A stretch of 33,547 bases of DNA from JALQXV01 sp964540445. GTDB lineage: Bacteria > Patescibacteriota > Saccharimonadia > Saccharimonadales > 2-12-FULL-41-12. The stretch covers positions 1 through 33,547 of the forward strand of contig CAZIMF010000006.1 in NCBI GenBank assembly GCA_964540445.1, in the 5' to 3' direction. Below are positions 6,839-16,019 of this stretch, in pieces (the stretch's first letter is position 1; the number at the start of each line of letters is the position of its first letter). The position numbers were made by a program, and so were the translations under genes. Below the pieces are notes generated by a model, which was not told the origin of the DNA, searched no databases, and was given only the letters and a program-made list of their open reading frames with translations.

Positions 6839-7720
6839 ATGCCAATTATTGAGTTAAAAGACGTCAGTAAACTGTACGGCTTCGGCGATGCAACTACCAT
6901 TGCGCTCGAGGAAGTTAGTTTAAGCGTGGAAAAAGGTGAATTTGTGGCAATTATGGGCCCCAGCGGATCGGGCAAATCTACTCTTATGAATGTTATTGGT
7001 ATGCTAGACCGCCCAACGCACGGGGTATATCGCCTTGATGGCCGATCGGTGGAACGCTTACGGGCAAACGGCCGTGCCAAGGCACGCCGCGATAAAATTG
7101 GCTTTGTGTTTCAATCATCCAGTCTTATCGCTCGCTTAACAACGCTCGATAATGTTGCCCTGCCCCTCGCCTACAAAGGTAAGCGGGCTGGCAAGCGCAA
7201 TAAGCTTGCCCATGCCATGCTAGAGCGCGTCGGATTGAGTAATCGTGCATATTTCCTTCCTCATCAGTTGAGCGGGGGCCAGGTACAGCGAGCCACTATT
7301 GCCCGGGCACTTATTAATGAACCAAAAATCTTAATTGCCGATGAGCCGACTGGCAATCTCGATAGTGCTTCTTCTCGCTTAGTTATGGAATTGCTTAACG
7401 AAGTGCATCGTATGGGTAACACAATTCTAATGGTCACACATAATCCTGAACTAACTCGCTATGCCACTCGAGTGCTGTATATGTATGACGGTACAATCGT
7501 GCGCGACGAAAAAACTAAATTTGGCGAAGTAGCTAAAAGTGCCGAGCAAACGGTTGTTTTTGTCCCCAAAGATATTGACGAAGAAGAGCTAGCAGGCGTT
7601 TCGGCAATTATCAGTCACATTCCAAAACACGGCGATGATAAGCCGCGGATACGTAAAAGGACAGTCAAGAAAAAAGCCCGTCTACCAGTTAAACGTGCGC
7701 CTCGGAGAGCTAAGAAATGA
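6839..7720 (+). CDS. ABC transporter ATP-binding protein (MacB/LolD type)
   Basis: A 293-residue ATPase subunit. Walker A is GPSGSGKST (40-48), the signature is LSGGQVQRATIARAL, Walker B is ILIADEPTGNLD, and the switch histidine is in MVTHNPE. These are the features of the MacB/LolD/FtsE class. After the ATPase core (about 225 residues) comes an unusual tail of about 65 residues that ends in a strongly basic run rich in Lys and Arg (RIRKRTVKKKARLPVKRAP). Such a tail could contact nucleic acid or membrane lipids; its role is unknown. The stop overlaps the permease start (ATGA), so the two subunits are translationally coupled. Confidence 0.93.
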   Translation: MPIIELKDVSKLYGFGDATTIALEEVSLSVEKGEFVAIMGPSGSGKSTLMNVIGMLDRPTHGVYRLDGRSVERLRANGRAKARRDKIGFVFQSSSLIARLTTLDNVALPLAYKGKRAGKRNKLAHAMLERVGLSNRAYFLPHQLSGGQVQRATIARALINEPKILIADEPTGNLDSASSRLVMELLNEVHRMGNTILMVTHNPELTRYATRVLYMYDGTIVRDEKTKFGEVAKSAEQTVVFVPKDIDEEELAGVSAIISHIPKHGDDKPRIRKRTVKKKARLPVKRAPRRAKK

Positions 7721-8946
7721 TTTTTTCAGAATATATTCGTGTTGCCCTTGCCTCCATTCGGGCTGCTCGGTTTCGTAGTTTTCTTACTATGTTTGGAATT
7801 ATTATTGGTGTTGTAAGTGTTATTACCACGGTTAGTCTGGGCGAAGGCGTCAAGCATCAGATTTCAGGGCAAACCAATATTGTGGGCAATGATTTAGTCA
7901 CTGTTCGACCGGGTTCACTGGTTAAGCGTGATGGTGACGGTAAAATAACAGGCGTTAATATTCTGTCATTTTTATCATCAAGTAAAATTAGCGACAAAGA
8001 CTTGCAATCAATCCGTCAAAATCCTTCGGTTGAAACTGCTGTGCCGCTGAGTATTATTGGCGGCAGTGCTAGCGAGAACGACACTCATTTTAATGACGGC
8101 TTCATCGTTGCTACTTCCGAAAACCTTCCTGAAGTTCTTAACCATCAAATTGAATTTGGTAATTTTTTCAAAGAGAGTGACAAGACTCGTAAGGTTGCCG
8201 TAATTGGCGTGGGTATTGCCGAAAATTTGTTTAAAGAAAATGTTCCGATAGGTAAGACTTTTCAGGTTAGAGGCGAAGATTATATTGTTGGCGGAGTGTT
8301 TGAGCGCTTTCCTGCAAATCCCCTCAGTCCCGAGGCAGACTTTAACAACGGGGTATTTATCCCCTACGAGACAGGTAAGCAGCTACTTGGCACGGATCTA
8401 AATATTTACCAAGTGCTGGTTCGGCCAAAAGACAAGAATCAAATAGATCCAGCGAGCGCTGCCATTACCGCTAGCCTAAAAGAGAATCATCAAGGCCAAG
8501 AAGATTTTACTGTTTTACGCCAAGATGAGATGGCAACCCTTGCCGATAGCGTACTGGGGCTTATCACAAAAACAGTGACAATCATGGCTGCTATTTCCCT
8601 CTTTGTTGGGGGCATTGGCATTATGAACGTTATGCTAGTATCGGTTACCGAAAGAACTCGTGAAATCGGCATCAGAAAAGCGGTTGGTGCTACCAATCGG
8701 CAAATTCGGGCTCAGTTCTTGGTCGAAGCTATGGTTATTTCGGTGTGGGGTGCATTAGTCGGTGTATTCTTGGCAGGTTTTGCAAATTTGATGTTCAGGG
8801 TACTTACTGATATCGAACCAATTATTACCTGGCAATCGGTTTGTATAACAGCGGGTGTTGCTATCGCGATCGGTATCTTGTTCGGCATGATTCCGGCCAT
8901 ACAAGCGTCACGGAAAGATCCAATTGTGGCATTGCGTTCACAGTAG
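7717..8946 (+). CDS. ABC transporter permease (MacB/FtsX family)
   Basis: A 409-residue permease. An N-terminal membrane helix at about 20-45 (FLTMFGIIIGVVSVITTVSLGEG) precedes a large external MacB-type core domain. Three further helices lie in the C-terminal FtsX domain, including AAISLFVGGIGIMNVMLVSVTERTREIGIRKAVGA. The ERTREIGIRKAVGA motif is diagnostic. Together with the ATPase it would form a mechanotransmission-type exporter of peptides, lipoproteins or drugs. No membrane-fusion protein is adjacent. rlmH begins 5 nt after its stop and is probably in the same operon. Confidence 0.93.
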   Translation: MIFSEYIRVALASIRAARFRSFLTMFGIIIGVVSVITTVSLGEGVKHQISGQTNIVGNDLVTVRPGSLVKRDGDGKITGVNILSFLSSSKISDKDLQSIRQNPSVETAVPLSIIGGSASENDTHFNDGFIVATSENLPEVLNHQIEFGNFFKESDKTRKVAVIGVGIAENLFKENVPIGKTFQVRGEDYIVGGVFERFPANPLSPEADFNNGVFIPYETGKQLLGTDLNIYQVLVRPKDKNQIDPASAAITASLKENHQGQEDFTVLRQDEMATLADSVLGLITKTVTIMAAISLFVGGIGIMNVMLVSVTERTREIGIRKAVGATNRQIRAQFLVEAMVISVWGALVGVFLAGFANLMFRVLTDIEPIITWQSVCITAGVAIAIGILFGMIPAIQASRKDPIVALRSQ

Positions 8947-8951
8947 CTTCT

Positions 8952-9386
8952 ATGAAAATTCTTTGCGTCGCTGTGGGTAAAAAACATGACCAAAACCTAG
9001 CAGCTGCTATTGCCGAGTATGAAAAACGGCTGACTAATTTTAGTTGGCAACTTATCCCGTCTTCAGATAAAACTCAAGAGTCGCAGTCTATTATAAATCA
9101 ACTTAAAGAAGACGACATAGTAATTCTACTTGATGAGCGCGGTAAAATGTGGGGCAATGAACGCTTAGCGTATGCTCTTGAAACACTCCAGAATCGTTCA
9201 ACGAAACGGCTGGTATTTATTATTGGTGGTGCATATGGCGTTGACGCAAATGTGCAACAACGTAGTAGTTACATTTTGGCTTTGTCTCCTCTAGTCTTCC
9301 CGCACCAAATAGTGAGACTATTATTGGTTGAGCAACTGTACCGAACATTCAGTATTCTTGCTGACGGCAAATATCACCACCAGTAG
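8952..9386 (+). CDS. rlmH: 23S rRNA pseudouridine-1915 N3-methyltransferase RlmH
   Basis: A 144-residue SPOUT-class methyltransferase that methylates pseudouridine 1915 in helix 69 of 23S rRNA. It starts MKILCVAVGKKHD, which fits the family. LLDERGKMWGNERLAYAL and FIIGGAYGVD (the SAM-binding knot) are conserved, and it ends DGKYHHQ where most members end with a PYHR-like tail. The gene lies 5 nt after the permease stop. Its stop is only 1 bp from the stop of the convergent RND gene. Confidence 0.93.
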   Translation: MKILCVAVGKKHDQNLAAAIAEYEKRLTNFSWQLIPSSDKTQESQSIINQLKEDDIVILLDERGKMWGNERLAYALETLQNRSTKRLVFIIGGAYGVDANVQQRSSYILALSPLVFPHQIVRLLLVEQLYRTFSILADGKYHHQ

Positions 9387-9387
9387 A

Positions 9388-12243
9388 TTATTGAGCTTTG
9401 CGGTGCTGTTGTCTGTAGACAGCAATAGCTGCGCCGGAGGCGAATGGTGCAATTATACCAAGTGCTGGGTGTAGTTTACTTAGTCCAACAACAAGCGCAA
9501 TAGTTAGTACAATCCAGAGAATACCAGTGCGTCGATTGATGTGGCTGCGCAAATACTCGGCTCCCAGATAGTAGTATGGGAAAACAGTAACGACTAAGAA
9601 TGTGCTTGATAGAAGCCCACAAATTAAAACGATTGCCAAACCTTCCCAGAATGGACTGGTAACAGCCAGTGGAATAAGTGACACCACGGCGGTGAGACTA
9701 GTCGCAATCAACGGTCGGAAACGCTCGGCCAAAGCTTCGTGAGCTGCATCAATTGCGTTTTTACCAGCCCTGCGTGACTGATTAGCATAGTCGGTTAATA
9801 GAATCGTATTCTTGATGCTTAGGCCGATTAGAGCAAAGAAGCCAAGCATGGAGAAGAAACTGAAGGGATTGTCGCTTAGGTAGAGACCAAGTGTTATGCC
9901 GAACAGGCTGAACGGAATAGCCATGAAGATGAGCAGTGGCTGCAGCATGCTCTTAAACTGGAAGGCTAGTAACACATAAATTGCAACCAGTAAGAATGGG
10001 AATGCAATTGCCAGGGTTTTAAAGCTATCTTGGTTTTCAGCTTCTTGTCCAAAGTCAAAACTGAGTGCATTTTGATCGACACCGTATGAGGCAACCCGGT
10101 CTTTTGGAAATTCTTTTTCAACGGCCGCCTGCGCAATGGTCACCAATGCACTTGTGTCATCATCGACAAATTGTGCTCCAGCCTGGATGTATTGTTTGTT
10201 ATCGTCACGGGTATATATGTTTGGATCAGGGGGAGTAACGCTGTCAATTTTAGCGACAGATCCATCGGTTCGTTTAAGCTCAGCAGTTTTTAGGAATCCG
10301 GCAATGTCGGTCGCTAAGCGGGTTGACCCTTCCCTGTTTTGACTTGAGTCAACACGCGCCACGAAAGCGGATGTTGGGGGTCCGTTACCAATCTGACCGG
10401 CTTTAACGGTAGCCTCTGTGTAGCCTTTGAGTTTTTCGTTCAATTGATCGACAATTTGGGGTGCTTTATCTTGGCGGTCTTTATAGTCGATAATATCAAT
10501 GCTTAGCATTGCGCTCTGAACATTTCCGGTGCCGTAATAATCGGCTTTAACCAAGTTAGGACCAAGACTGTCGGAAACAATTTTGTCGACATCATCAGTT
10601 ACCTGTTCGGCTTTATTAATGTCGGTGCCTGGTGCAAATGTTATAGCTACGCTTAGTTGATTGCTGTCTTTATCTGTCGGGAAAATACTAAATTTTACCG
10701 AGCGGAAGATATACCCCCCGGCTCCGATGAAGCCTAAGCCTATAAAGACAGCAGTTATACCGACAATGAAGAGTTTCTTTTTTGAATGTTGGGCCCACAG
10801 CATTGGGGCAGACAAAAAGCGGGCAATGCGTGCTTCGATAGCTGCTGCCGGTTCATGAACATTTTCTTTACCAAGTTGACCCTTGCCCAACAGTAAGAAG
10901 CGTGAGAAAAATGGTATGAACACTAATGCAACAAATAAACTTGATATAAGCGCGGCGATGATAGTCACCGGTATGGCTCGGATAAAGCTACCAAGTATAC
11001 CGCCAACAAACAACAATGGAGCAAAACTTAAAGCGGCAGTAGAAGTTGCCGCAATCATGGCCTGGCCTACTTTGCCAGTTGCAACCTTAACGACTTCTTT
11101 GGGATCTTTGAGTTTACGGCGTTGAGCATCAATTGCTTCAACCATAATAATGGTGTCATCAACAATTAGAGAAAGACCAAGCACAAGACCAAACAGAGTG
11201 ATGGTATTAAGACTGTAACCAAATATATAAAGCAGCCCATTAACGATAGCAATAACAGTAACCATTGAAATAACGGTGATTATTGATGCTCGAATAGCAA
11301 TAACGATTGAACCAATCACCAGGACAGCCAGTAAGCCTTCAAATAAGGTCGATTGAAGCTCATTAACCTGCATGTTGATGGATGGAGCATTGCTGGCACT
11401 AATTTCGGCGTGGTAGCCACTAAATTGGCTCTGATTGGCTATTGTGGCAACAGCTGACCGAACTTGCTTATCCAGCTCAAGTTCATCAGCCCCATCTTTG
11501 GCATTAACCCCAATAACAATCGAATTGTGAAAGTTATTGTTATTATTTTCGTCTCGTTTGCCGAAGCGGTCGAAACTCTTCTGGGTTGCCTCAGATAAAC
11601 CGGTGGCAGGGTTTATTGCAGTTTCATAGGGATTAATAATGGACACATCTTCTACTAGTGATAAGTTCTGAGACTTAATGAAATTAGCTGCATCCATCGC
11701 CTTTGCGGCTAAATCAGTAGTACCTATTGCATTATCGCTTGCGTAAAACGAGATAACTAAGCTATCACCGCGATCAGTAAAACCAAATTTAAATGCCTCA
11801 AGTTTGCCAGTGGCTTGCTCGGGAAGAATATGTTGTTGATCCATTTCTTTTTGAAGTTCGGCACTACGAGTCTCGGCGTTAACATTGTCGTTATAGGCAA
11901 CGGTAGCAACAAAGAAATTATTAAAACTTTGTGCTTGAACGGTCTTAACCCCTTCTTGCTTCAGGAGAAACTCGCTTAATGGTTTTGCTGCGTCACTGTC
12001 GACTTTTGCCGGATCGTTAACCAGGTATGTTCCTTTTGTGATTGCGAATGGAGTCTCAATTGCCGGAAAGCCTTCTCGTTTTAGCAGTGTTGTAAAGCTC
12101 AATGCGCCAAATAAGGCAATAACAAGCCAGATGATGGCAGTTTTACGAGGTCGTAAAAAGAAAAACAAACTTAGGCGTTGGAAACGGCTCAGTTTAGGTG
12201 ACTTGTGGATCGGTGACGTTTTTGATTTACGCTTAAGCGACAT
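9388..12243 (-). CDS. RND-family efflux permease
   Basis: A 951-residue transporter of the HAE1/AcrB-like group, somewhat shorter than the usual 1,020-1,050. It has a basic cytoplasmic N-terminus, TM1 at about 36-53, and two large external loops with helices clustered in the usual 1+5 / 1+5 pattern. Proton-relay residues are present: Asp362-Asp363 in TM4 (LSLIVDDTIIMVE) and a lysine in TM10 (GLSIKNTILLTDYANQ). Neither a periplasmic adaptor nor a TolC-like channel is nearby. In a single-membrane cell it would pump straight to the outside (inference). It has its own promoter and a Shine-Dalgarno GGAG 6 nt before the ATG. Confidence 0.93.
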   Translation of the reverse strand: MSLKRKSKTSPIHKSPKLSRFQRLSLFFFLRPRKTAIIWLVIALFGALSFTTLLKREGFPAIETPFAITKGTYLVNDPAKVDSDAAKPLSEFLLKQEGVKTVQAQSFNNFFVATVAYNDNVNAETRSAELQKEMDQQHILPEQATGKLEAFKFGFTDRGDSLVISFYASDNAIGTTDLAAKAMDAANFIKSQNLSLVEDVSIINPYETAINPATGLSEATQKSFDRFGKRDENNNNNFHNSIVIGVNAKDGADELELDKQVRSAVATIANQSQFSGYHAEISASNAPSINMQVNELQSTLFEGLLAVLVIGSIVIAIRASIITVISMVTVIAIVNGLLYIFGYSLNTITLFGLVLGLSLIVDDTIIMVEAIDAQRRKLKDPKEVVKVATGKVGQAMIAATSTAALSFAPLLFVGGILGSFIRAIPVTIIAALISSLFVALVFIPFFSRFLLLGKGQLGKENVHEPAAAIEARIARFLSAPMLWAQHSKKKLFIVGITAVFIGLGFIGAGGYIFRSVKFSIFPTDKDSNQLSVAITFAPGTDINKAEQVTDDVDKIVSDSLGPNLVKADYYGTGNVQSAMLSIDIIDYKDRQDKAPQIVDQLNEKLKGYTEATVKAGQIGNGPPTSAFVARVDSSQNREGSTRLATDIAGFLKTAELKRTDGSVAKIDSVTPPDPNIYTRDDNKQYIQAGAQFVDDDTSALVTIAQAAVEKEFPKDRVASYGVDQNALSFDFGQEAENQDSFKTLAIAFPFLLVAIYVLLAFQFKSMLQPLLIFMAIPFSLFGITLGLYLSDNPFSFFSMLGFFALIGLSIKNTILLTDYANQSRRAGKNAIDAAHEALAERFRPLIATSLTAVVSLIPLAVTSPFWEGLAIVLICGLLSSTFLVVTVFPYYYLGAEYLRSHINRRTGILWIVLTIALVVGLSKLHPALGIIAPFASGAAIAVYRQQHRKAQ

Positions 12244-12274
12244 AGTGTACTCCGTTACGGCGGTTTATACCCTC

Positions 12275-12304
12275 AGCATACTGATCAACAGTTACTGTAG
12301 TCAA
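12275..12304 (-). promoter_or_regulatory. Sigma-70-type promoter of the RND permease
   Basis: On the minus strand, TTGACT (12304-12299) and TATGCT (12280-12275) are separated by 18 bp. Transcription would start near 12268, giving a leader of about 25-30 nt that carries GGAG before the ATG. Confidence 0.6.
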
Positions 12305-12312
12305 GCAATTGC

Positions 12313-13518
12313 TTACATACTCCCGTAGTACTTTTTTAGCCAGGTAGCTTTATACTCCTTAAATGACTCATTTTGTATGCTGTCGCGGATACCATCAACT
12401 AAACGAATAATAAAGCGTTCATTGTGAATAGTAGCCAGTGTATTTGCCAGCATCTCCTTGGCCTTAAATAAGTGGCTTAAATAAGCTCGGCTATAATTTC
12501 TACAGGTATAGCAATCACAAGTATCATCCAGTGGGCTAAAATCACGTTTATATTTTTGATTGGTGATATTAACGCGTCCAGTCGGAAGATAGAGGGCGCC
12601 ATTACGTCCGACTCGAGCCGGTGAAACGCAGTCAAACGTATCAGCGCCATGTTCAATACAGTCAAAAATATCATCTGGCTCGCTAATACCAAGCATGTGG
12701 CGTGGTTTATTTTCAGGGAGCTCTTCTGACATCCAGCGGACAATCTCAGCGAGCTTATTTTTGGTGAGTGCACCGCCCAGACCAAAACCATCAAAATCAA
12801 GATTACTCAGGAAGCGGCTTGAAAGACGACGCAAATCTTCATATTGTGCACCTTGGACCACTCCAAACAACGCCTGATACGGTTTACCCTTATGCAGCCT
12901 AGTAAGTCGTTGATGTTCTGCTAACGAGCGTTCTGCCCATGGATGAGTTCGGAGCTCAAGTGATTCTTCTTGGTACGCTTTGCTGTCGTGTAGGGTAGTC
13001 AGCTCGTCAAACGCAAAGATGATGTCGGCACCAATTTTATGTTGTATCTGCATTGAAATCTCGGGGGTAAAACGATGTCGTGACCCATCGATATGCGACT
13101 TAAATATGACACCGTCGTTATCTACCCAAGCTAAACGTTCTTTAGTTGAAACGGGTGCAGTCTCAGTTTCTGCCATCTCGATGACTTTTTTAAAGCCAAC
13201 TCCCAAAGACATAATTTGAAACCCGCCACTATCTGTAAATGTTGGGCCGGGCCAATTCATAAATCTGCCCAGTCCGCCAGCTTCATCAACTGTGTCGGCG
13301 CCCGGTCGTAAATATAGGTGGTAGGCATTAGCCAATACGGCCTGAGCGCCTACTGCCTGTAACTGTTCTGGCGTCAGGGATTTTAGCGTAGCCTGAGTAC
13401 CTACGGGTACAAAGGCAGGAGTTTTAATTTCACCATGTGGCGTAGTAATACAGCCGGTGCGAGCCAGACCATGACGCTTATAGATAGTAAATTGAAAATC
13501 AGAACGAGAGTCAGCCAT
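12313..13518 (-). CDS. tgt: tRNA-guanine transglycosylase with a non-standard base-binding pocket
   Basis: A 401-residue enzyme that exchanges guanine-34 of GUN-anticodon tRNAs for a 7-deazaguanine. Catalytic parts are intact: Asp96 in TDSGGFQ, nucleophile Asp296 in FDCVSPARVGRNG, and the zinc ligands Cys334, Cys336, Cys339 and His365. Three deviations from typical bacterial enzymes are visible. About 20 extra residues lie after GGFQIMSL. FDECTP is replaced by FDELTT. The specificity loop usually written GGLSVGE reads GGALTKNK. The changed positions correspond to those separating preQ1-using bacterial from queuine-using enzymes, so the substrate may not be preQ1 (inference). No queuosine-pathway gene is nearby. 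A TATTAT lies 10 nt before the ATG. Confidence 0.93.
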   Translation of the reverse strand: MADSRSDFQFTIYKRHGLARTGCITTPHGEIKTPAFVPVGTQATLKSLTPEQLQAVGAQAVLANAYHLYLRPGADTVDEAGGLGRFMNWPGPTFTDSGGFQIMSLGVGFKKVIEMAETETAPVSTKERLAWVDNDGVIFKSHIDGSRHRFTPEISMQIQHKIGADIIFAFDELTTLHDSKAYQEESLELRTHPWAERSLAEHQRLTRLHKGKPYQALFGVVQGAQYEDLRRLSSRFLSNLDFDGFGLGGALTKNKLAEIVRWMSEELPENKPRHMLGISEPDDIFDCIEHGADTFDCVSPARVGRNGALYLPTGRVNITNQKYKRDFSPLDDTCDCYTCRNYSRAYLSHLFKAKEMLANTLATIHNERFIIRLVDGIRDSIQNESFKEYKATWLKKYYGSM

Positions 13519-13679
13519 GGGTTACTTAATAATACCATTGTGTTCCCTGAAGGTAACCGCTAGGTTCATTTGTGTAATAAATATTACACAAAACTAGTTT
13601 AAAACACCTTATACTACTGTGTCGGTGATCTGTGCTGTCTGCTATCCTAAACTGGAAGAGCACTAATAATTTGGTACGA

Positions 13680-15470
13680 ATGAACATATCCGCCCTATAT
13701 AAACGCTATGCCCAGGCTATTCCGGGCATTAAAAGCTATGTATTAGCCAGTATATTTTTATTTATACTGGGAATAGTTATTACTACGTTGGCTTGGTATG
13801 TTGAACGACAGCGGGTTGATGCGCAAAAAAATCGGCAATTAACAGAACAAGCTTTCTCGCTTGAATCGAGCATTACCAATCGTCTTGACGCCTATGCTCA
13901 GATACTACGCGGTGCAAGTGGGCTGTTTAGCGCTTCAGACTTAGTAACAAAAGATGACTGGCGGCGCTACATCCAGGAATATAATCTATCAACTACGTAT
14001 CCGGGAATAAATTCGGTTACCTACATTCAGGTTGTCCCTGCAGCTTTACTGCCTGGCTTTATAGAGAGCGGACGAGCGCAAATTACACCCACCTTCATCG
14101 TGTACCCCGAGGGCTCGCGTGATGTGTATGCGCCAGTGACATATGTTGAGCCGCTAAATAAAGCAACTGAGTCAACGCTTGGCTTCGATATCTTGACTGA
14201 TCCGTCACGCTCTAAGCTTGCTGGAAAAGTACGAGATTCGGGTGCGGTAGGTGTTTCTGAAAAACTTACCCTCTTGAGTGATCGTGGAACGGCCAACGAC
14301 TCAAGCTTTAATATGTATACTGCGCTTTATAAAAAAGATACAAAACCACGAACCGTTGATGAACGGCGGCAAAACCTTGCTGGCTACATTGTGGCGGCTT
14401 CTCGCGCTCAAGATTTTTTTGATCAAGTTATCGATAAATCAACTTTTACGGCCTACACCGATGTGCAGGTTTTTGATGGAACAACCACCGACCCCGGTGC
14501 GCTTCTTTATCGTTCCGAAAATTTTAAAAATCTAGATCAAAATCATCTGAGCCAAACGTTTATTTCAAAAGTATTTGATCGCACTTGGACATTCCAGTTC
14601 GCAGGGCCAATCAATAATAATAGCGAAGACAGCCAGCGCGCTACAATGATATTAATTGGTGGGGCAACCATTAGCGTTGCTATTGCCGGATTTTTATTTC
14701 TCATAATGTTAACTCGTGCCCGTGCCATCGTATATAGCAAGCAGTACGAGACTCAGCAAGCAAAAGATGACTTATTGTCGCTGGCTTCACACCAACTTCG
14801 AACACCAGCCACAGCCGTTAAACAGTACCTGGGGATGATACTCGAAGGCTACACCGGTAAAGTAGATAAAAAGCAACTACCTGCTCTTCAAAAGGCCTAT
14901 GCTAGCAATGAACGCCAACTCGATACTATTAACCAAATCCTATATGTTGCAAAAGCCGATGCCGGTCGTTTAAGCATTAGTCGCCATTTATTTGACTTGA
15001 ATATGTTAGTTGACGACATTGTTCTTGATTTAAGCGATACGCTTGAAGAAAACGATCAATCCATTGTGTTTGAACGATCTCGCAGAAAGATAAAAGTTAA
15101 TGCTGACGAGTCAAGTATTCGTATGGTTGTCGAAAATCTTATTTCGAATGCCGGTAAATATAGCTACGAAGGCGGTCAAATAGTGGTAAAAACTGGCATT
15201 CGAGGCGAAGAAGTATTTGTATCGGTAACCGACCGTGGGGTTGGTATCGCTCCAGAAGATTTTGACAAACTATTTAAGAAATTCTCGCGAATTGATAATG
15301 ATCTTTCCCTGCAAGTTGGCGGTAGTGGCATTGGGCTGTACGTTGATAAAATGCTTATTGCGCTGCACGGCGGGAGGATTGATGTTATTAGTGAACCGGG
15401 TGTCGGCTCAACATTTACAATCTACCTCCCTAGGAATGGAGCGAATAATCATACAGTGAAAGGCAAGTGA
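13680..15470 (+). CDS. Membrane histidine kinase with extracellular CHASE domain
   Basis: A 596-residue sensor kinase if started at ATG 13680; the GTG at 13632 would add 16 residues and is less likely. Domain order: TM1 at about 19-41; an external CHASE-type ligand domain at about 55-300, with RLDAYAQILRGASGLF and TYPGINSVTYIQVVP typical of the family; TM2 at about 322-344. Then come a HisKA domain with phosphoacceptor His371 in LASHQLRTPATAVKQYLGM and an HATPase with an N box (VVENLISNAGKYS), DRGVGI, F box (FKKFSR) and GSGIGLY. The ligand is unknown; CHASE domains bind small molecules. A response regulator lies 70 nt downstream, so the two probably form a pair. Confidence 0.93.
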   Translation: MNISALYKRYAQAIPGIKSYVLASIFLFILGIVITTLAWYVERQRVDAQKNRQLTEQAFSLESSITNRLDAYAQILRGASGLFSASDLVTKDDWRRYIQEYNLSTTYPGINSVTYIQVVPAALLPGFIESGRAQITPTFIVYPEGSRDVYAPVTYVEPLNKATESTLGFDILTDPSRSKLAGKVRDSGAVGVSEKLTLLSDRGTANDSSFNMYTALYKKDTKPRTVDERRQNLAGYIVAASRAQDFFDQVIDKSTFTAYTDVQVFDGTTTDPGALLYRSENFKNLDQNHLSQTFISKVFDRTWTFQFAGPINNNSEDSQRATMILIGGATISVAIAGFLFLIMLTRARAIVYSKQYETQQAKDDLLSLASHQLRTPATAVKQYLGMILEGYTGKVDKKQLPALQKAYASNERQLDTINQILYVAKADAGRLSISRHLFDLNMLVDDIVLDLSDTLEENDQSIVFERSRRKIKVNADESSIRMVVENLISNAGKYSYEGGQIVVKTGIRGEEVFVSVTDRGVGIAPEDFDKLFKKFSRIDNDLSLQVGGSGIGLYVDKMLIALHGGRIDVISEPGVGSTFTIYLPRNGANNHTVKGK

Positions 15471-15540
15471 ATGCTGTATTATAAATTAATTGACAATAGT
15501 TAAGTTAATAGAGAAACTACTTTAGAGGACATATACCCTG

Positions 15541-15924
15541 ATGAATAAACCCCAAAAAGCCCAAGTACTAATTGTTGAAGACGAAGTATTACTGAATGAA
15601 GCATACGAAACAGTATTAACTCACGAAGGCTACCAAGTTTTCAAAGCCTTTAACGGCGAAGAAGCTTTAGAGATTCTAAAGAAACATACACCAGACTTAA
15701 TTCTACTTGACCTTCGAATGCCCAAAATGGATGGCCTTACTTTCCTTGCAGAACTTCAGAAAAAAGATCATCCTAATTACAAGATTATTGTCTTTAGTAA
15801 TTACGACGTTCAAAAAGACATCGACAGTTCGTTTGATCTGGGCGCAACTCATTACGTGCTCAAAGCCTACGCATCCCCCAAAGAGCTGGTACGCATAGTC
15901 CGAAACAGCCTTATCGACGAATAA
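15541..15924 (+). CDS. Single-domain response regulator (CheY-like)
   Basis: A 127-residue receiver domain with no output domain. It has the acidic pair Glu13/Asp14 (VEDE), phosphoacceptor Asp57 (LLDLRMPKMDG), Ser86 in the switch position and the conserved Lys108 (YVLKAY). It would be phosphorylated by the adjacent CHASE kinase and perhaps by the second kinase at 22527-25037, which has a nearly identical phosphoacceptor segment. With no DNA-binding domain, it must act through a partner or a phosphorelay (inference). Its stop codon (15922-15924) is directly followed by the first 95-nt palindromic element. Confidence 0.93.
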   Translation: MNKPQKAQVLIVEDEVLLNEAYETVLTHEGYQVFKAFNGEEALEILKKHTPDLILLDLRMPKMDGLTFLAELQKKDHPNYKIIVFSNYDVQKDIDSSFDLGATHYVLKAYASPKELVRIVRNSLIDE

Positions 15925-16019
15925 AGATCGTCCAATTTACATTTAGTGACACAGAAACCGCCTACCGAGCGGTTTCTTGTTGCAGATAGCAAAGTCACTA
16001 AATGTAAGTTGGACGATCT
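15925..16019. repeat. 95-nt structured palindromic element, copy 1
   Basis: A 26-bp outer stem (15925-15950 with 15994-16019; 25 Watson-Crick pairs and one T/G) encloses a 43-nt core. The core folds as hairpin P2 (AGAAACCGC / GCGGTTTCT, loop CTACCGA, 15953-15977) and a short hairpin P3 (TTGC / GCAA, 15980-15992), giving a three-way junction. It fills the whole gap between two convergent genes: it starts right after the response regulator stop and includes the last two bases of the DUF1653 stop. It may terminate transcription in both directions, but no U-tract follows the outer stem. See copy 2 at 16325-16419. Confidence 0.9.
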
